64,000 bases of DNA, taken from Stenotrophomonas acidaminiphila (lineage in GTDB: Bacteria > Pseudomonadota > Gammaproteobacteria > Xanthomonadales > Xanthomonadaceae). The position numbers and the translations under genes are program-made. How positions within the stretch are numbered: the stretch's first letter is position 1; each line of letters starts with the position of its first letter. The DNA is taken from positions 1-64,000 of the forward strand of contig NZ_LDJO01000022.1 in assembly GCF_001431595.1 (NCBI RefSeq), read 5' to 3'. Below are positions 15,031 to 23,692 of this stretch, piece by piece. The notes under the pieces were generated by a model. It was not told the origin of the DNA. It ran no database searches and was given only the letters and a program-made list of their open reading frames with translations.

Positions 15031-15960
15031 ATGTCATTGCATCTACGCTTCTTCACCGCCATCGACAGGCTATCGAGCCTGGATACACCAGTGCTGGCCA
15101 CAACGTTCGGACGTGACCGTTCTCAGCTCCTGCAGCGGGGCTGGATCACCGACGAGGGTCATCTCACGCATGTCATGGCCCCGTTCCTCGACTCTGAATG
15201 CGAGGTCGAGATCGAGGCCGATCCCGATGCGGGCTGCTACCGCTATCGCAGTCCGCTGGATGGGCGCACTGTGGTGCAGCCCTTGAACGAGATCGCACTG
15301 TGCGGTATCCAGATCGAACGATGGCTGACCGATCTGGCACGCATGGTGGGCATCGAAGATCGGCGACGTGCCAGCCGCCCATGCCGCACGCCACAGCATC
15401 TCTGGCATCTCGGCGACCTGCGCGTCGCCGGGACGCATGATTTTGCCCCGGTGTTTGTTGGGCGCGCGTGGGCACGTGCGCCAGCCGTCAATACATCTTC
15501 TGTTCTGGCTGATCCTGCATGGTCACGCGGCGGTGTGATTTTGCAGGCCCGCCAAGTTCAGGCAGATCTGCCCCGTGATCATGTGATCCGGGCGCTCGAT
15601 GAGTTCGTTCGCCTGGACAATGGGCAGGATGTTTTCGATGCAAGCGCATTCGACCGCGTGCTGCGCGGCTACGTCACGCCCAGCGGTGAGTCCGAGCCAT
15701 TGCAGTACCTGCAGGGCACCCGCGTGAAATTGCCTCACTTTGCTTCATCACGATTGGTGAGTGATACGCGCGCAGCAATTCTGAAAGTGATGTGGGGCGT
15801 GGAAGGCAAGACACCTCCGGCCATGAAGTGGGCAGACGTCAAGACGCAAGTTCACTCTGCTGCCCGGTCATTTGATGAGGCCTTTGGTGACAAGGAAACA
15901 AGGGAGGACTTCCTCGTTCTCGTGAAGTCTGGCGGCTACTACCAAGTGCGCCGCCAGTAG
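15031..15960 (+). CDS. unknown protein of the XRE-ImmA module (309 aa)
   Basis: A 309-aa mixed alpha/beta protein starting MSLHLRFFTAIDRLSSLD. A conserved-looking block is HLWHLGDLRVAGTHDFAPVFVGRAWA (given here only in part: HLWHLGDLRVAG), with later helices RALDEFVRLDNGQDVF. No catalytic motif was recognised. It lies 13 bases after the 474-aa gene. The stop is followed by a GC hairpin (CCGGAGCCCGATCCGG, 15976-15991) but no T-run. Confidence 0.8.
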   Translation: MSLHLRFFTAIDRLSSLDTPVLATTFGRDRSQLLQRGWITDEGHLTHVMAPFLDSECEVEIEADPDAGCYRYRSPLDGRTVVQPLNEIALCGIQIERWLTDLARMVGIEDRRRASRPCRTPQHLWHLGDLRVAGTHDFAPVFVGRAWARAPAVNTSSVLADPAWSRGGVILQARQVQADLPRDHVIRALDEFVRLDNGQDVFDASAFDRVLRGYVTPSGESEPLQYLQGTRVKLPHFASSRLVSDTRAAILKVMWGVEGKTPPAMKWADVKTQVHSAARSFDEAFGDKETREDFLVLVKSGGYYQVRRQ

Positions 15961-16054
15961 AAGTCGTAGTTTTTTCCGGAGCCCGATCCGGATTCAGTCC
16001 GTAGTTCCATGCGGAGACTTCGATGTGCCCATTTCATCTAGGAGGCACATCGAA

Positions 16055-16318
16055 ATGCAAACCCAAGTTCCAGCAACCCAAACCGGTCGGGATTCCTTCC
16101 GACCCAACCCCGGCGGTGCCGTGTGCATCGCCCTCGACGAAAACGAGCTCGCCATCCGCTGGGGGCTCTCCGTCAAGACCCTGCGCCGCTGGCGTCAGGA
16201 ACAGCTCGGACCGATCTACTGCAAGCTCGGCCGCCGGGTCACCTACCTCCTGCACGAAATCGAAGCCTTTGAGCGGCGCGTCTCGCGTTACTCCAGCTTC
16301 ACTCGTGCGTATCAGTGA
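16055..16318 (+). CDS. excisionase/MerR-like helix-turn-helix protein
   Basis: An 87-aa protein beginning MQTQVPATQTGRD, selected because AGGAGG lies about 9 bases upstream; a start 30 bases earlier is inside that region. The winged HTH (residues about 28-65: LDENELAIRWGLSVKTLRRWRQEQLGPIY) is the AlpA/excisionase type. It opens the rightward early operon of the phage and is likely a regulator or excision factor. Confidence 0.8.
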   Translation: MQTQVPATQTGRDSFRPNPGGAVCIALDENELAIRWGLSVKTLRRWRQEQLGPIYCKLGRRVTYLLHEIEAFERRVSRYSSFTRAYQ

Positions 16319-16329
16319 GGAGGACGGCC

Positions 16330-16806
16330 ATGAGCGATCTAACCATCTTCCCCGCCGACATCGCCGAGATGTCCGTCAGCCAACTGGCCGCACTGCCGCC
16401 CGAGCAGAAGCGCGAGATCGACAAGAACCTCGACGCGGCTATCGACTGGCTCAAGAAGGCCCGCACCAAGTTCGACGCGGCGCTGGATCATTGCTACGGC
16501 GAGCAGGCCCGCGCCGCGCTGCGTGAATCCGGCCGCGATTTCGGCACCGCCCACATCAGCGATGGCCCGCTGCGGCTCAAGTTCGAGTTGCCCAAGAAGG
16601 TCAGCTGGAACCAGCAGCAATTGACCGAAATCGCCGAACGCATCGTGGCGTCAGGCGAGAAGGTCGAGGGCTACCTCGACATCAAGTTGTCCGTCTCCGA
16701 ATCCCGCTTCACGAACTGGCCGCCTGCCTTGCAGCAGCAGTTCGCCGCCGCTCGCACCGTGGATTCCGGCAAGCCGTCTTTCACTCTTTCCCTTGATTCG
16801 GAGTAA
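16330..16806 (+). CDS. hypothetical phage early protein (158 aa)
   Basis: A helical protein (MSDLTIFPADIAEMSVSQL...) with a C-terminal part that resembles small phage early proteins of unknown role. It lies between the HTH gene and the antirepressor with spacings of 11 and 5 bases and so belongs to the same operon. No motif was recognised. Confidence 0.75.
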   Translation: MSDLTIFPADIAEMSVSQLAALPPEQKREIDKNLDAAIDWLKKARTKFDAALDHCYGEQARAALRESGRDFGTAHISDGPLRLKFELPKKVSWNQQQLTEIAERIVASGEKVEGYLDIKLSVSESRFTNWPPALQQQFAAARTVDSGKPSFTLSLDSE

Positions 16807-16811
16807 TAGCC

Positions 16812-17573
16812 ATGAGTGCAATCATTCCCTTCCAGTTTGAAGCGCACGCTGTGCGCGTTCAGGTCGACGACGCGGGCCAGCCGTGGTTCAACGCCGCCGA
16901 CGTCTGCGCGGCTTTGGAACTCTCGAATCCGCGCGATGCTCTCACCAAACACGTCGATTCGGATGATGTCGCAAAACGCGACGTCATCGACAACCTTGGA
17001 CGCACCCAGCGCGCCAACCACGTCAACGAGTCGGGCCTCTACGCCCTGATCCTCGGCAGCACCAAGGATGCCGCTAAGCGCTTCAAACGTTGGGTGACCA
17101 GCGAGGTGCTGCCCGCGATCCGCAAGACCGGCAGCTATGCCGTTCCCGCTGCGCTGGCGGCCTTGCCTGCACCGACCCATGACCGTGTATCCGCGATTCT
17201 GCTGATCGGCGAGGCTGTGGCGAAGGTGCCGGGCGTCAAGCCGGGCATCGCAGCGGCGGCAACGCTCACCTGCATTCAGGAGAACACGGGCATCACCACC
17301 GAGGTGCTGCGCCGCGCGCTGCCGTCGGCCAACGAACCGATCTGCGCGCTCAACGCCACCCAGCTCGGCAAGCTGCTCAACCGCTCGGCCAAAGCCACGA
17401 ACCAGATGCTGGCAGCGGCTGGCCTGCAGTTCCGGAACGACCGTGACGAATGGGAACTGTCCGAGGCTGGTGAAGCATGGGCCGAGGCCATGCCGTACTC
17501 GCGCAACGGCCACAGCGGCTACCAGATCCTCTGGAATCCCGCCGTCGCCGATGAACTGAAGGAGGCCGCGTAA
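16812..17573 (+). CDS. BRO-N domain antirepressor
   Basis: The 253-aa protein has an N-terminal BRO domain (residues 1-110: WFNAADVCAALELSNPRDAL, then FKRWVTSEVLPAIRKTGSY), as in phage antirepressors. The C-terminal half holds an HTH-like segment (LGKLLNRSAKATNQMLAAAGLQF) and a KilA-C-like end. BRO proteins bind DNA and usually relieve repression during induction. Its stop overlaps the next start. Confidence 0.85.
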   Translation: MSAIIPFQFEAHAVRVQVDDAGQPWFNAADVCAALELSNPRDALTKHVDSDDVAKRDVIDNLGRTQRANHVNESGLYALILGSTKDAAKRFKRWVTSEVLPAIRKTGSYAVPAALAALPAPTHDRVSAILLIGEAVAKVPGVKPGIAAAATLTCIQENTGITTEVLRRALPSANEPICALNATQLGKLLNRSAKATNQMLAAAGLQFRNDRDEWELSEAGEAWAEAMPYSRNGHSGYQILWNPAVADELKEAA

Positions 17574-18433
17574 TGAGCCTTCCCATCATCTCCGCGCAGC
17601 AGCGCATGGCCGAACGCAAGGGCGTGAAGCTCTTGATGCTGGGCAAATCCGGCATCGGCAAGACCACCCGGCTCAAGGATCTCGACCCGGCCACCACGCT
17701 GTTCCTCGACATTGAGGCGGGCGATCTCGCCGTGGCCGACTGGCCCGGCGACACCATCCGTCCGGCATCCTGGCCGGAGAGCCGCGACTTCTTCGTGTTT
17801 CTCGCGGGCCCGGACAAGTCGCTGCCGCCGGAGTCGGCGTTTTCGCAGGCGCACTTCGATCACGTCGTCGAGAAGTACGGTGACCCGGCGCAACTGGACC
17901 GCTACCAGACCTTCTTCCTCGACTCGATCACGCAGCTGTCGCGCCAGTGCTTCGCGTGGTGCAAGACGCAACCCGGCGCGGTCAGCGACCGTACCGGCAA
18001 GCCGGACATGCGCGGCGCCTACGGCCTGCTCGGGCAGGAAATGATCAGCGCCTTGACCCATCTGCAGCACGCACGCGGCAAGAACGTGGTGTTCGTGGCC
18101 ATCCTCGACGAGCGGCTCGATGACTACAACCGCAAGGTGTTCGTGCCGCAGATCGAAGGCAGCAAGACCGCACTGGAGCTGCCCGGCATCGTCGACGAGG
18201 TTGTGACGCTGGCCGAGATCAAGGCCCAGGAAGCAGACGGCAGTGGCAGCACCTACCGCGCCTTCGTCACGCACACCGTCAATCCCTACGGCTTCCCCGC
18301 CAAAGACCGCAGCGGTCGCCTCGATCCGCTCGAGCCGCCCAACTTGCGCGCACTGATCGCCAAGTGCGCGGGTGAGCCCGCCGCCACGCCCGTTCGCACT
18401 GCCACCACCCAATCCCACGAATCTCAGGAGTAA
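17573..18433 (+). CDS. phage RecA-like ATPase (Sak4/nucleotide-binding type)
   Basis: A 286-aa AAA/RecA-fold protein. The Walker A motif is at residues 24-31 (GKSGIGKT); a second acidic strand (TLFLDIEAGDLAV) follows, and a Walker B-like FFLDSITQLS occurs near residue 120. In phages this family is often a single-strand annealing or RecA-like recombinase (Sak4) next to an SSB. Here a DUF669 protein follows, which supports a recombination role. ATP-binding is seen directly; annealing activity is inferred. Confidence 0.8.
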   Translation: MSLPIISAQQRMAERKGVKLLMLGKSGIGKTTRLKDLDPATTLFLDIEAGDLAVADWPGDTIRPASWPESRDFFVFLAGPDKSLPPESAFSQAHFDHVVEKYGDPAQLDRYQTFFLDSITQLSRQCFAWCKTQPGAVSDRTGKPDMRGAYGLLGQEMISALTHLQHARGKNVVFVAILDERLDDYNRKVFVPQIEGSKTALELPGIVDEVVTLAEIKAQEADGSGSTYRAFVTHTVNPYGFPAKDRSGRLDPLEPPNLRALIAKCAGEPAATPVRTATTQSHESQE

Positions 18434-18438
18434 TCGCC

Positions 18439-19086
18439 ATGACCCAGCAATCCACCACCAGCAACAACTGGAACGACTTCAACGACGCCGAATCGCAGCA
18501 ATCCGGCTTTGACCTGATCCCCAAGGGCACCGTTGTCGCTGTGCGCATGACCCTCAAGCCCGGTGGTTATGACGATCCCAGCCAAGGCTGGGGCGGCGGT
18601 TACGCCACCGAGTCCTTCGACACCGGTTCGATCTATCTGGCCGCCGAGTTCGTGGTCACCGCTGGCGACCACGCCAAACGCAAGATGTGGTCGAACATCG
18701 GCCTGCATTCGCAGAAGGGGCCGACCTGGGGTCAGATGGGGCGCAGCTTCATTCGCGCCGCGCTCAACAGCGCCCGCAACGTCCACCCGCAGGACAACAG
18801 TCCGCAGGCCGCCGCCGCGCGCCGCATCCAGGGCTTCCACGAACTGGATGGCCTCGAGTTCCTCGCCCGCGTCGACATCGAGAAGGATGGCAAGGGCCAG
18901 GACCGCAACGTGGTCAAGGTCGCGGTCGAACCCGATCACCCCGACTACGCCAAGTTGATGGGCGTGCCGCCCAAGACCACGGGTGGTGGCACCTCCGGTG
19001 CTCCGGCACAGCCAGCGGCACCCGCGTATCAGGCAGCGCCTGCCCAACGCGCACCCGTGACGGGCAAACCGTCGTGGGCGCAGTGA
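18439..19086 (+). CDS. DUF669-like protein, probable ssDNA-binding partner
   Basis: A 215-aa protein (NNWNDFNDAESQQSGFDLIP) with the beta-barrel-like middle typical of DUF669 and a disordered Gly/Pro/Ala tail ending GKPSWAQ, as in SSB-like proteins. It follows the Sak4-like ATPase by 5 bases. The pair suggests strand annealing plus ssDNA protection in phage recombination. The family call is from memory of the pattern. Confidence 0.7.
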   Translation: MTQQSTTSNNWNDFNDAESQQSGFDLIPKGTVVAVRMTLKPGGYDDPSQGWGGGYATESFDTGSIYLAAEFVVTAGDHAKRKMWSNIGLHSQKGPTWGQMGRSFIRAALNSARNVHPQDNSPQAAAARRIQGFHELDGLEFLARVDIEKDGKGQDRNVVKVAVEPDHPDYAKLMGVPPKTTGGGTSGAPAQPAAPAYQAAPAQRAPVTGKPSWAQ

Positions 19087-19095
19087 GGGAGGCCG

Positions 19096-19596
19096 ATGAA
19101 ATGTTGGGTCTGCAAACGACAAGCACGCGGCTACGGCCACACGGACGGTCGATTCAAGACCGGCGATGCGCGCCGCTACGTGCTCGACTGGGTGTTCTGT
19201 TCCCGTCGCTGCCAGGACGCGTTCCACGCGCTGTACGGCAACTGGCAACAGGCCAAGGATGGCTACCTCGGCAAGACGGAGGTCGCCATGATCGATCCGT
19301 CTGAAGTCGAACTGGCCGCCATGCGCCAATGCCTCAAGTCCTTCGGCGAGGCGGCGGGCGAGATCGGTTTTACCAAGCCTCTGGGCGACTACTCCGAGGC
19401 CGAAGCGCTGCGGGTGATCGATGCCATCGTCACTTGCTGGTCGGAGGCGATGGTCGCGCACCACGAGGTCACCAAGTTCCCGCCCGTGCGGGGCTTGCCT
19501 CCCACGCCCGATCCGCTGGCACCCGATGCCGCCAATCCGTTCGCGGATCTGGAGGATGACCTGCCTTGGGATGAACCGAAGGGGAAGAAGCCATGA
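19096..19596 (+). CDS. small zinc-binding-like phage protein (DUF6511 type)
   Basis: The 166-aa protein has CWVCKRQ at residues 3-9 and CSRRCQDAFH near 35, a probable treble-clef zinc knuckle. The rest is helical with an acidic Pro-rich tail (LEDDLPWDEPKGKKP). I associate it with DUF6511 by recollection. It overlaps the next gene by 4 bases, so it is coupled to the nuclease. Function unknown, perhaps DNA or protein binding. Confidence 0.7.
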   Translation: MKCWVCKRQARGYGHTDGRFKTGDARRYVLDWVFCSRRCQDAFHALYGNWQQAKDGYLGKTEVAMIDPSEVELAAMRQCLKSFGEAAGEIGFTKPLGDYSEAEALRVIDAIVTCWSEAMVAHHEVTKFPPVRGLPPTPDPLAPDAANPFADLEDDLPWDEPKGKKP

Positions 19597-20330
19597 TGGA
19601 CTTCAATTCCTCATCGAGCATCGCGGGCCAGATCACCGCCCTGGTCGACGCCGGGTTGCAACAGGCCCGAGCCCGTCAATCCGAGCGCCAGTACCTCGGG
19701 GCCTCGCGCCTCGGGGTGGCCTGCGAGCGCGCCCTGCAATTCGAGTACGCCAAGGCTCCCATCGACCACGGGCGGGACACCCCGGGCCGGATGCTGCGCA
19801 TCTTCGAGCGTGGCCATGTCATGGAGGACTGCATGGTCGCGTGGCTGCGGGAGGCAGGCTTTGACTTGCGCACCCGAAAGGCTGATGGCGAGCAGTTCGG
19901 TTTCTCGGTGGCAGACGGTCGCCTGCAGGGCCACATCGACGGCGTCATCGTGGGTGGCCCTGAGGGCTTTGCCTATCCTGGACTCTGGGAATGCAAATGC
20001 CTTGGCAACAAGTCCTGGAGCGATCTGGAGAGAAAGGGCTTGGCGATCTCCAAGCCCATCTACGCCGCGCAAGTGGCGATCTACCAAGCCTATCTCGAAC
20101 TGCACGAGCACCCGGCGATCTTCACGGCGCTCAACGCCGACACGATGGAGATCTACACCGAGCTCGTGCCTTTTGATGCAGCCCTTGCCCAGCGCATGTC
20201 GGATCGTGCGGTGAAGGTCATCTCAGCCACGGAAGCAGGCGAACTGCTGCCACGTGGCTTCCATGACCCGACCCACTTCGAATGTCGGATGTGTGCATGG
20301 CAAGACCGCTGCTGGAGGACACAAGCATGA
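19593..20330 (+). CDS. Cas4/RecB-like PD-(D/E)XK exonuclease
   Basis: A 245-aa nuclease. Active-site residues of the PD-(D/E)XK fold are visible: Asp116 (GHIDGVIV) and Glu133-x-Lys135 (LWECKCL). Cys44 with Cys231, Cys234 and Cys240 (CRMCAWQDRC) makes the four-cysteine set of an iron-sulfur cluster, as in Cas4 and AddB. In a phage it would resect DNA ends to feed the Sak4-like annealing protein upstream. It is embedded in the replication-recombination operon, with coupled ends on both sides. Confidence 0.85.
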   Translation: MMDFNSSSSIAGQITALVDAGLQQARARQSERQYLGASRLGVACERALQFEYAKAPIDHGRDTPGRMLRIFERGHVMEDCMVAWLREAGFDLRTRKADGEQFGFSVADGRLQGHIDGVIVGGPEGFAYPGLWECKCLGNKSWSDLERKGLAISKPIYAAQVAIYQAYLELHEHPAIFTALNADTMEIYTELVPFDAALAQRMSDRAVKVISATEAGELLPRGFHDPTHFECRMCAWQDRCWRTQA

Positions 20331-20581
20331 CCGACAACACCCTTTCATCTACCGGCATCGAACCGATGATCGACGCCAAGCAGGCAGCTGCCGCGCTGCG
20401 CCTGCCGTATTACTGGTTCGCCGACCACGCGATGCGCAGCAAGTACCGGATTCCTCACTACCTGATGGGTGGGCTGGTGCGCTATCGCCTGTCAGAGCTT
20501 TCTACTTGGGCGGCACGTAATGCGGCAGCGCAAAGCCGCTTCGCGGGAGATACGGATACCGCCGTCGAGGAGGCCGAATGA
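20327..20581 (+). CDS. small HTH-like phage protein (84 aa)
   Basis: It begins MTDNTLSSTGIEPMID, with an ATGA overlap to the nuclease. Residues about 15-55 (DAKQAAAALRLPYYWFADH ... YRLSELSTW) look like an excisionase-type winged helix. It overlaps the primase gene by 4 bases. Likely DNA-binding, possibly a loader or specificity factor for replication initiation; this is inference. Confidence 0.65.
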   Translation: MTDNTLSSTGIEPMIDAKQAAAALRLPYYWFADHAMRSKYRIPHYLMGGLVRYRLSELSTWAARNAAAQSRFAGDTDTAVEEAE

Positions 20582-22875
20582 TCGACTTCAACGACACCGC
20601 CGCCCCCACCGAAAGCCAAGCACGCATCGTCAACGATGCCGAGAGGGAGGAACTGCGCGCAGAACTTCTCGCCCGGCTGGAATCGGTGCTGTTCACTCTG
20701 TTCCCGGCAGGCAAGAAGCGCCGGGGCAACTTCCTGATCGGTGATGTGCTGGGTAGCCCTGGCGACAGCCTTGAGGTGGTGCTTGAAGGCGAAAAGGCAG
20801 GCCTATGGACGGATCGTGCCGACAACTCCGGCGGCGATGTGTACGCGCTGATCGGCAATCACTTCGGCATCGATGTGACCCGCGACTTTCTGCGCGTGCT
20901 CGATGCCGCCGCCGATCTGCTCGGTCGTACGCGTTCCACGCCGGTGCGCAAGGCCAACAAGAAGGACGTGCCGGTAGACGAACTCGGCCCCGCCACCGCG
21001 AAGTGGGACTATCTCGACGCCAAAGGCCATCTCATCGCCGTCGTTTACCGCTACGACCCGCCCGGACAGAAGAAGCAGTTCCGGCCCTGGGATGCGAAGC
21101 GGCGCAAGATGGCACCGCCCGACCCGCGTCCGCTCTACAACCAGCCAGGCATGACCAGTACCGCGCAGGTGGTGCTGGTCGAAGGCGAGAAGTGCGCGCA
21201 GGCCCTGATCGACGCGGGCATCGTGGCCACCACGGCGATGCACGGCGCGAACGCTCCGGTCGACAAGACCGACTGGTCGCCATTGGCCGGAAAGGCCGTG
21301 CTGATCTGGCCCGACCGCGATAAGCCGGGCTGGGAGTACGCCACGCAGGCGGCACAGGCCATCTTGTCGGCGGGGGCCAAATCCTGCCACGTCCTCTATC
21401 CGCCCGAAGAGGCGGCAGAAGGCTGGGACGTGGCAGATGCCATCGCCGAGGGCTTTGATGTCGCCACCTTCCTCACCCACGGCCCACGTTTGCAGATGCA
21501 CGACGTCGCCGATGACGTTGATCCGGTGGTCAGCAGCGACGAATCCGTCTGGGGTACGGAGGACGCGCTGGCGCTGTCCTTCACGCGCCGCTACCACCGC
21601 GACTGGCGCTACGTGGCTGGCTGGGGAAAGTGGCTGGTGTGGGACGGACAACGCTGGCGCACCGAAGACACGCTGGCGGCCACGGACCTGATTCGCAGCG
21701 TTTGTCGCCAGACGGCTGTACGCGCCGACAACCCCAAGGTCGCCGCCAAATTGGCCAGCGCAGGAACGGTCGGCGGTGTGGAACGCCTAGCGCGTGCTGA
21801 CCGCAGGCACGCGGCCACCACCGACGAATGGGATGCAGATCCGTGGCTGCTCAACACGCCGGGCGGCGTGGTCGATCTCAAGACAGGCCGGATGCGCCCG
21901 CACGAGCGCGCCGACCGGATGACCAAGATCACCACAGCCACGCCCAGCGGCGACTGCCCGACCTGGAGGCAGTTCATCGACGAGGTCACGGGTGGCGACA
22001 AGGAACTTGAGTCCTACCTGCAACGGATGGTCGGTTACGCGCTGACCGGGTCGACGCAAGAGCACGCGCTGTTTTTCCTGTACGGCACGGGCGCGAACGG
22101 CAAGTCGGTGTTCGTCAACACGTTGGCCACGATCCTGGGCGACTACGCGACCAACGCGCCGATGGACACCTTCATGGAGACGCGCACCGACCGGCACCCG
22201 ACCGATATGGCGGGACTGCGCGGTGCGCGCTTCGTGGCGGCCATCGAAACTGAACAGGGAAAACGGTGGGCCGAGTCCAAGCTCAAGAACCTCACCGGTG
22301 GCGACAAGATTTCAGCGCGCTTCATGCGCCAGGACTTCTTTGAGTTCTTCCCGCAGTTCAAGTTGTTCGTGGCGGGCAACCACAAGCCCGCTATTCGCAA
22401 TATCGACGAGGCGATGAAACGCAGGCTGCACCTGATCCCTTTCACGATCACCGTGCCGCCCGAGCGCCGCGACAAGAGCCTGCAACAGAAGCTCCTGGCC
22501 GAACGTGACGGCATCCTCGCGTGGGCCGTGCAGGGTTGTCTCGACTGGCAGCGCCACGGACGACTCAGCCCGCCACAACGCGTGGTGGACGCCACCGAGG
22601 AGTATTTCGAAGCCGAGGACGCCCTGGGCCGCTGGCTCGATGAGCGCTGCGTGCGCGAGCCCAACGCCAAGTCGCTGACCGCCGAGTTGTTCAACGACTG
22701 GAAGCTGTGGGCTGAGGCTGCCGGGGAATTCACGGGCTCCCAAAAGCGCTTTGCCGATCTGCTGCTCACCCGTGGCATGGACAAATGGCGCAACGGCATG
22801 GGTCTGCGCGGGTTTCAGGGCGTGGGCCTCAAGTACCCGCCCGCACCGTCCTACACCCCTTACGCCGATGACTGA
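20578..22875 (+). CDS. D5/P4-type primase-helicase
   Basis: A 765-aa replication protein. The N-terminal third includes a primase part with TOPRIM-like strands (VVLVEGEKCAQAL about residue 200; IWPDRDKPG about 242). The C-terminal part is a superfamily 3 helicase of the P4/D5 kind with Walker A GTGANGKSV at about residues 502-510, a D5_N-like domain before it (LNTPGGVVDLKTG) and a conserved GNHKPAI. It would both unwind and prime phage DNA and may recognise the inverted repeat just downstream. Confidence 0.9.
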   Translation: MIDFNDTAAPTESQARIVNDAEREELRAELLARLESVLFTLFPAGKKRRGNFLIGDVLGSPGDSLEVVLEGEKAGLWTDRADNSGGDVYALIGNHFGIDVTRDFLRVLDAAADLLGRTRSTPVRKANKKDVPVDELGPATAKWDYLDAKGHLIAVVYRYDPPGQKKQFRPWDAKRRKMAPPDPRPLYNQPGMTSTAQVVLVEGEKCAQALIDAGIVATTAMHGANAPVDKTDWSPLAGKAVLIWPDRDKPGWEYATQAAQAILSAGAKSCHVLYPPEEAAEGWDVADAIAEGFDVATFLTHGPRLQMHDVADDVDPVVSSDESVWGTEDALALSFTRRYHRDWRYVAGWGKWLVWDGQRWRTEDTLAATDLIRSVCRQTAVRADNPKVAAKLASAGTVGGVERLARADRRHAATTDEWDADPWLLNTPGGVVDLKTGRMRPHERADRMTKITTATPSGDCPTWRQFIDEVTGGDKELESYLQRMVGYALTGSTQEHALFFLYGTGANGKSVFVNTLATILGDYATNAPMDTFMETRTDRHPTDMAGLRGARFVAAIETEQGKRWAESKLKNLTGGDKISARFMRQDFFEFFPQFKLFVAGNHKPAIRNIDEAMKRRLHLIPFTITVPPERRDKSLQQKLLAERDGILAWAVQGCLDWQRHGRLSPPQRVVDATEEYFEAEDALGRWLDERCVREPNAKSLTAELFNDWKLWAEAAGEFTGSQKRFADLLLTRGMDKWRNGMGLRGFQGVGLKYPPAPSYTPYADD

Positions 22876-22886
22876 AACAACCGCGT

Positions 22887-22980
22887 CTGACGGATCGGAC
22901 GGACTACGTCGTAACTCCTACGCGTGCGCGTGCGTGCGCGCCTCATGGGATGTTTCGATGAGACCCGTCCGATCCGTCAG
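22887..22980. other. 16-bp perfect inverted repeat with Z-DNA-prone centre
   Basis: CTGACGGATCGGACGG (22887-22902) and CCGTCCGATCCGTCAG (22965-22980) are perfectly complementary. The 62-base centre contains 22 bases (22919-22940) of unbroken pyrimidine-purine alternation (CGCGTGCGCGTGCG...). It sits in the only gap between the helicase-primase and the resolvase. Candidate roles are a replication origin, a regulator site or a long stem-loop in RNA. Confidence 0.6.
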
Positions 22981-23004
22981 GCCAATGAAAAAAGGACTGA
23001 CACC

Positions 23005-23481
23005 ATGAGTACCACGATCCTCGCCCTTGATCTGGGCACCACCACCGGTTGGGCACTGCGCGGCAGCGACGGGCACATTACCAGCGGATCGGAGAGCTTC
23101 CGGCCGCAACGCTTCGAAGGCGGCGGAATGCGCTTCCTGAGATTCAAACGCTGGCTCACCGAGATCAAGCAGTCCTGCGACGGCATCGACTGCCTGCACT
23201 TCGAGGAAGTGCGCCGCCATGTCTCGACCGACGCGGCCCATGCCTACGGCGGGTTTCTGGCCACGCTCACGGCGTGGTGCGAGCACCACCAGATCCCATA
23301 CCAGGGCGTGCCGGTCGGCACGATCAAGAAGCACGCCACCGGCAAGGGCAATGCAGGCAAGGAGAATGTGATCGCATCCATCCGTGCCCGTGGCCACGCC
23401 CCGGTCGACGACAACGAAGCCGATGCACTGGCGCTGCTGCATTGGGCCATCGAGCAAAACGCACTGGAACGGGAGGTGTGA
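23005..23481 (+). CDS. RuvC-like Holliday-junction resolvase
   Basis: A 158-aa protein with the RNase H-like fold of RuvC: the first strand ILALDLGTTTGWAL carries Asp9, followed by LHFEEV near residue 72 and a C-terminal DDNEADALALLHWA with the remaining acidic residues. The start is the ATG at 23005; in-frame codons upstream lie in the inverted-repeat region. It would resolve branched replication or recombination intermediates before packaging. Confidence 0.85.
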   Translation: MSTTILALDLGTTTGWALRGSDGHITSGSESFRPQRFEGGGMRFLRFKRWLTEIKQSCDGIDCLHFEEVRRHVSTDAAHAYGGFLATLTAWCEHHQIPYQGVPVGTIKKHATGKGNAGKENVIASIRARGHAPVDDNEADALALLHWAIEQNALEREV

Positions 23482-23482
23482 G

Positions 23483-23692
23483 ATGAAGGTGCCGACACCC
23501 CAATACCGCTGCCCGCTGGGGCGGCTGCAGCCTGAAGTCCAGGACTTGGACGCCATCAAACAGCGCGGCTGGCTTGACCAGCACATCCTGGTCGTCAATG
23601 CCGACGATGAACGCCTGGACTGGGTTGAGCGTGAACTGGTGCGTCAGATCGGCGAACGTCTCTACGGCACGGGAGGACGACGTCATGGCTGA
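23483..23692 (+). CDS. small hypothetical phage protein (69 aa)
   Basis: It starts MKVPTPQYRCPLGRLQPE one base after the resolvase stop, with GGGAGGTG before it, and overlaps the next gene. Helical, acidic, no known motif. Coding is supported by tight coupling on both sides. Confidence 0.65.
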   Translation: MKVPTPQYRCPLGRLQPEVQDLDAIKQRGWLDQHILVVNADDERLDWVERELVRQIGERLYGTGGRRHG

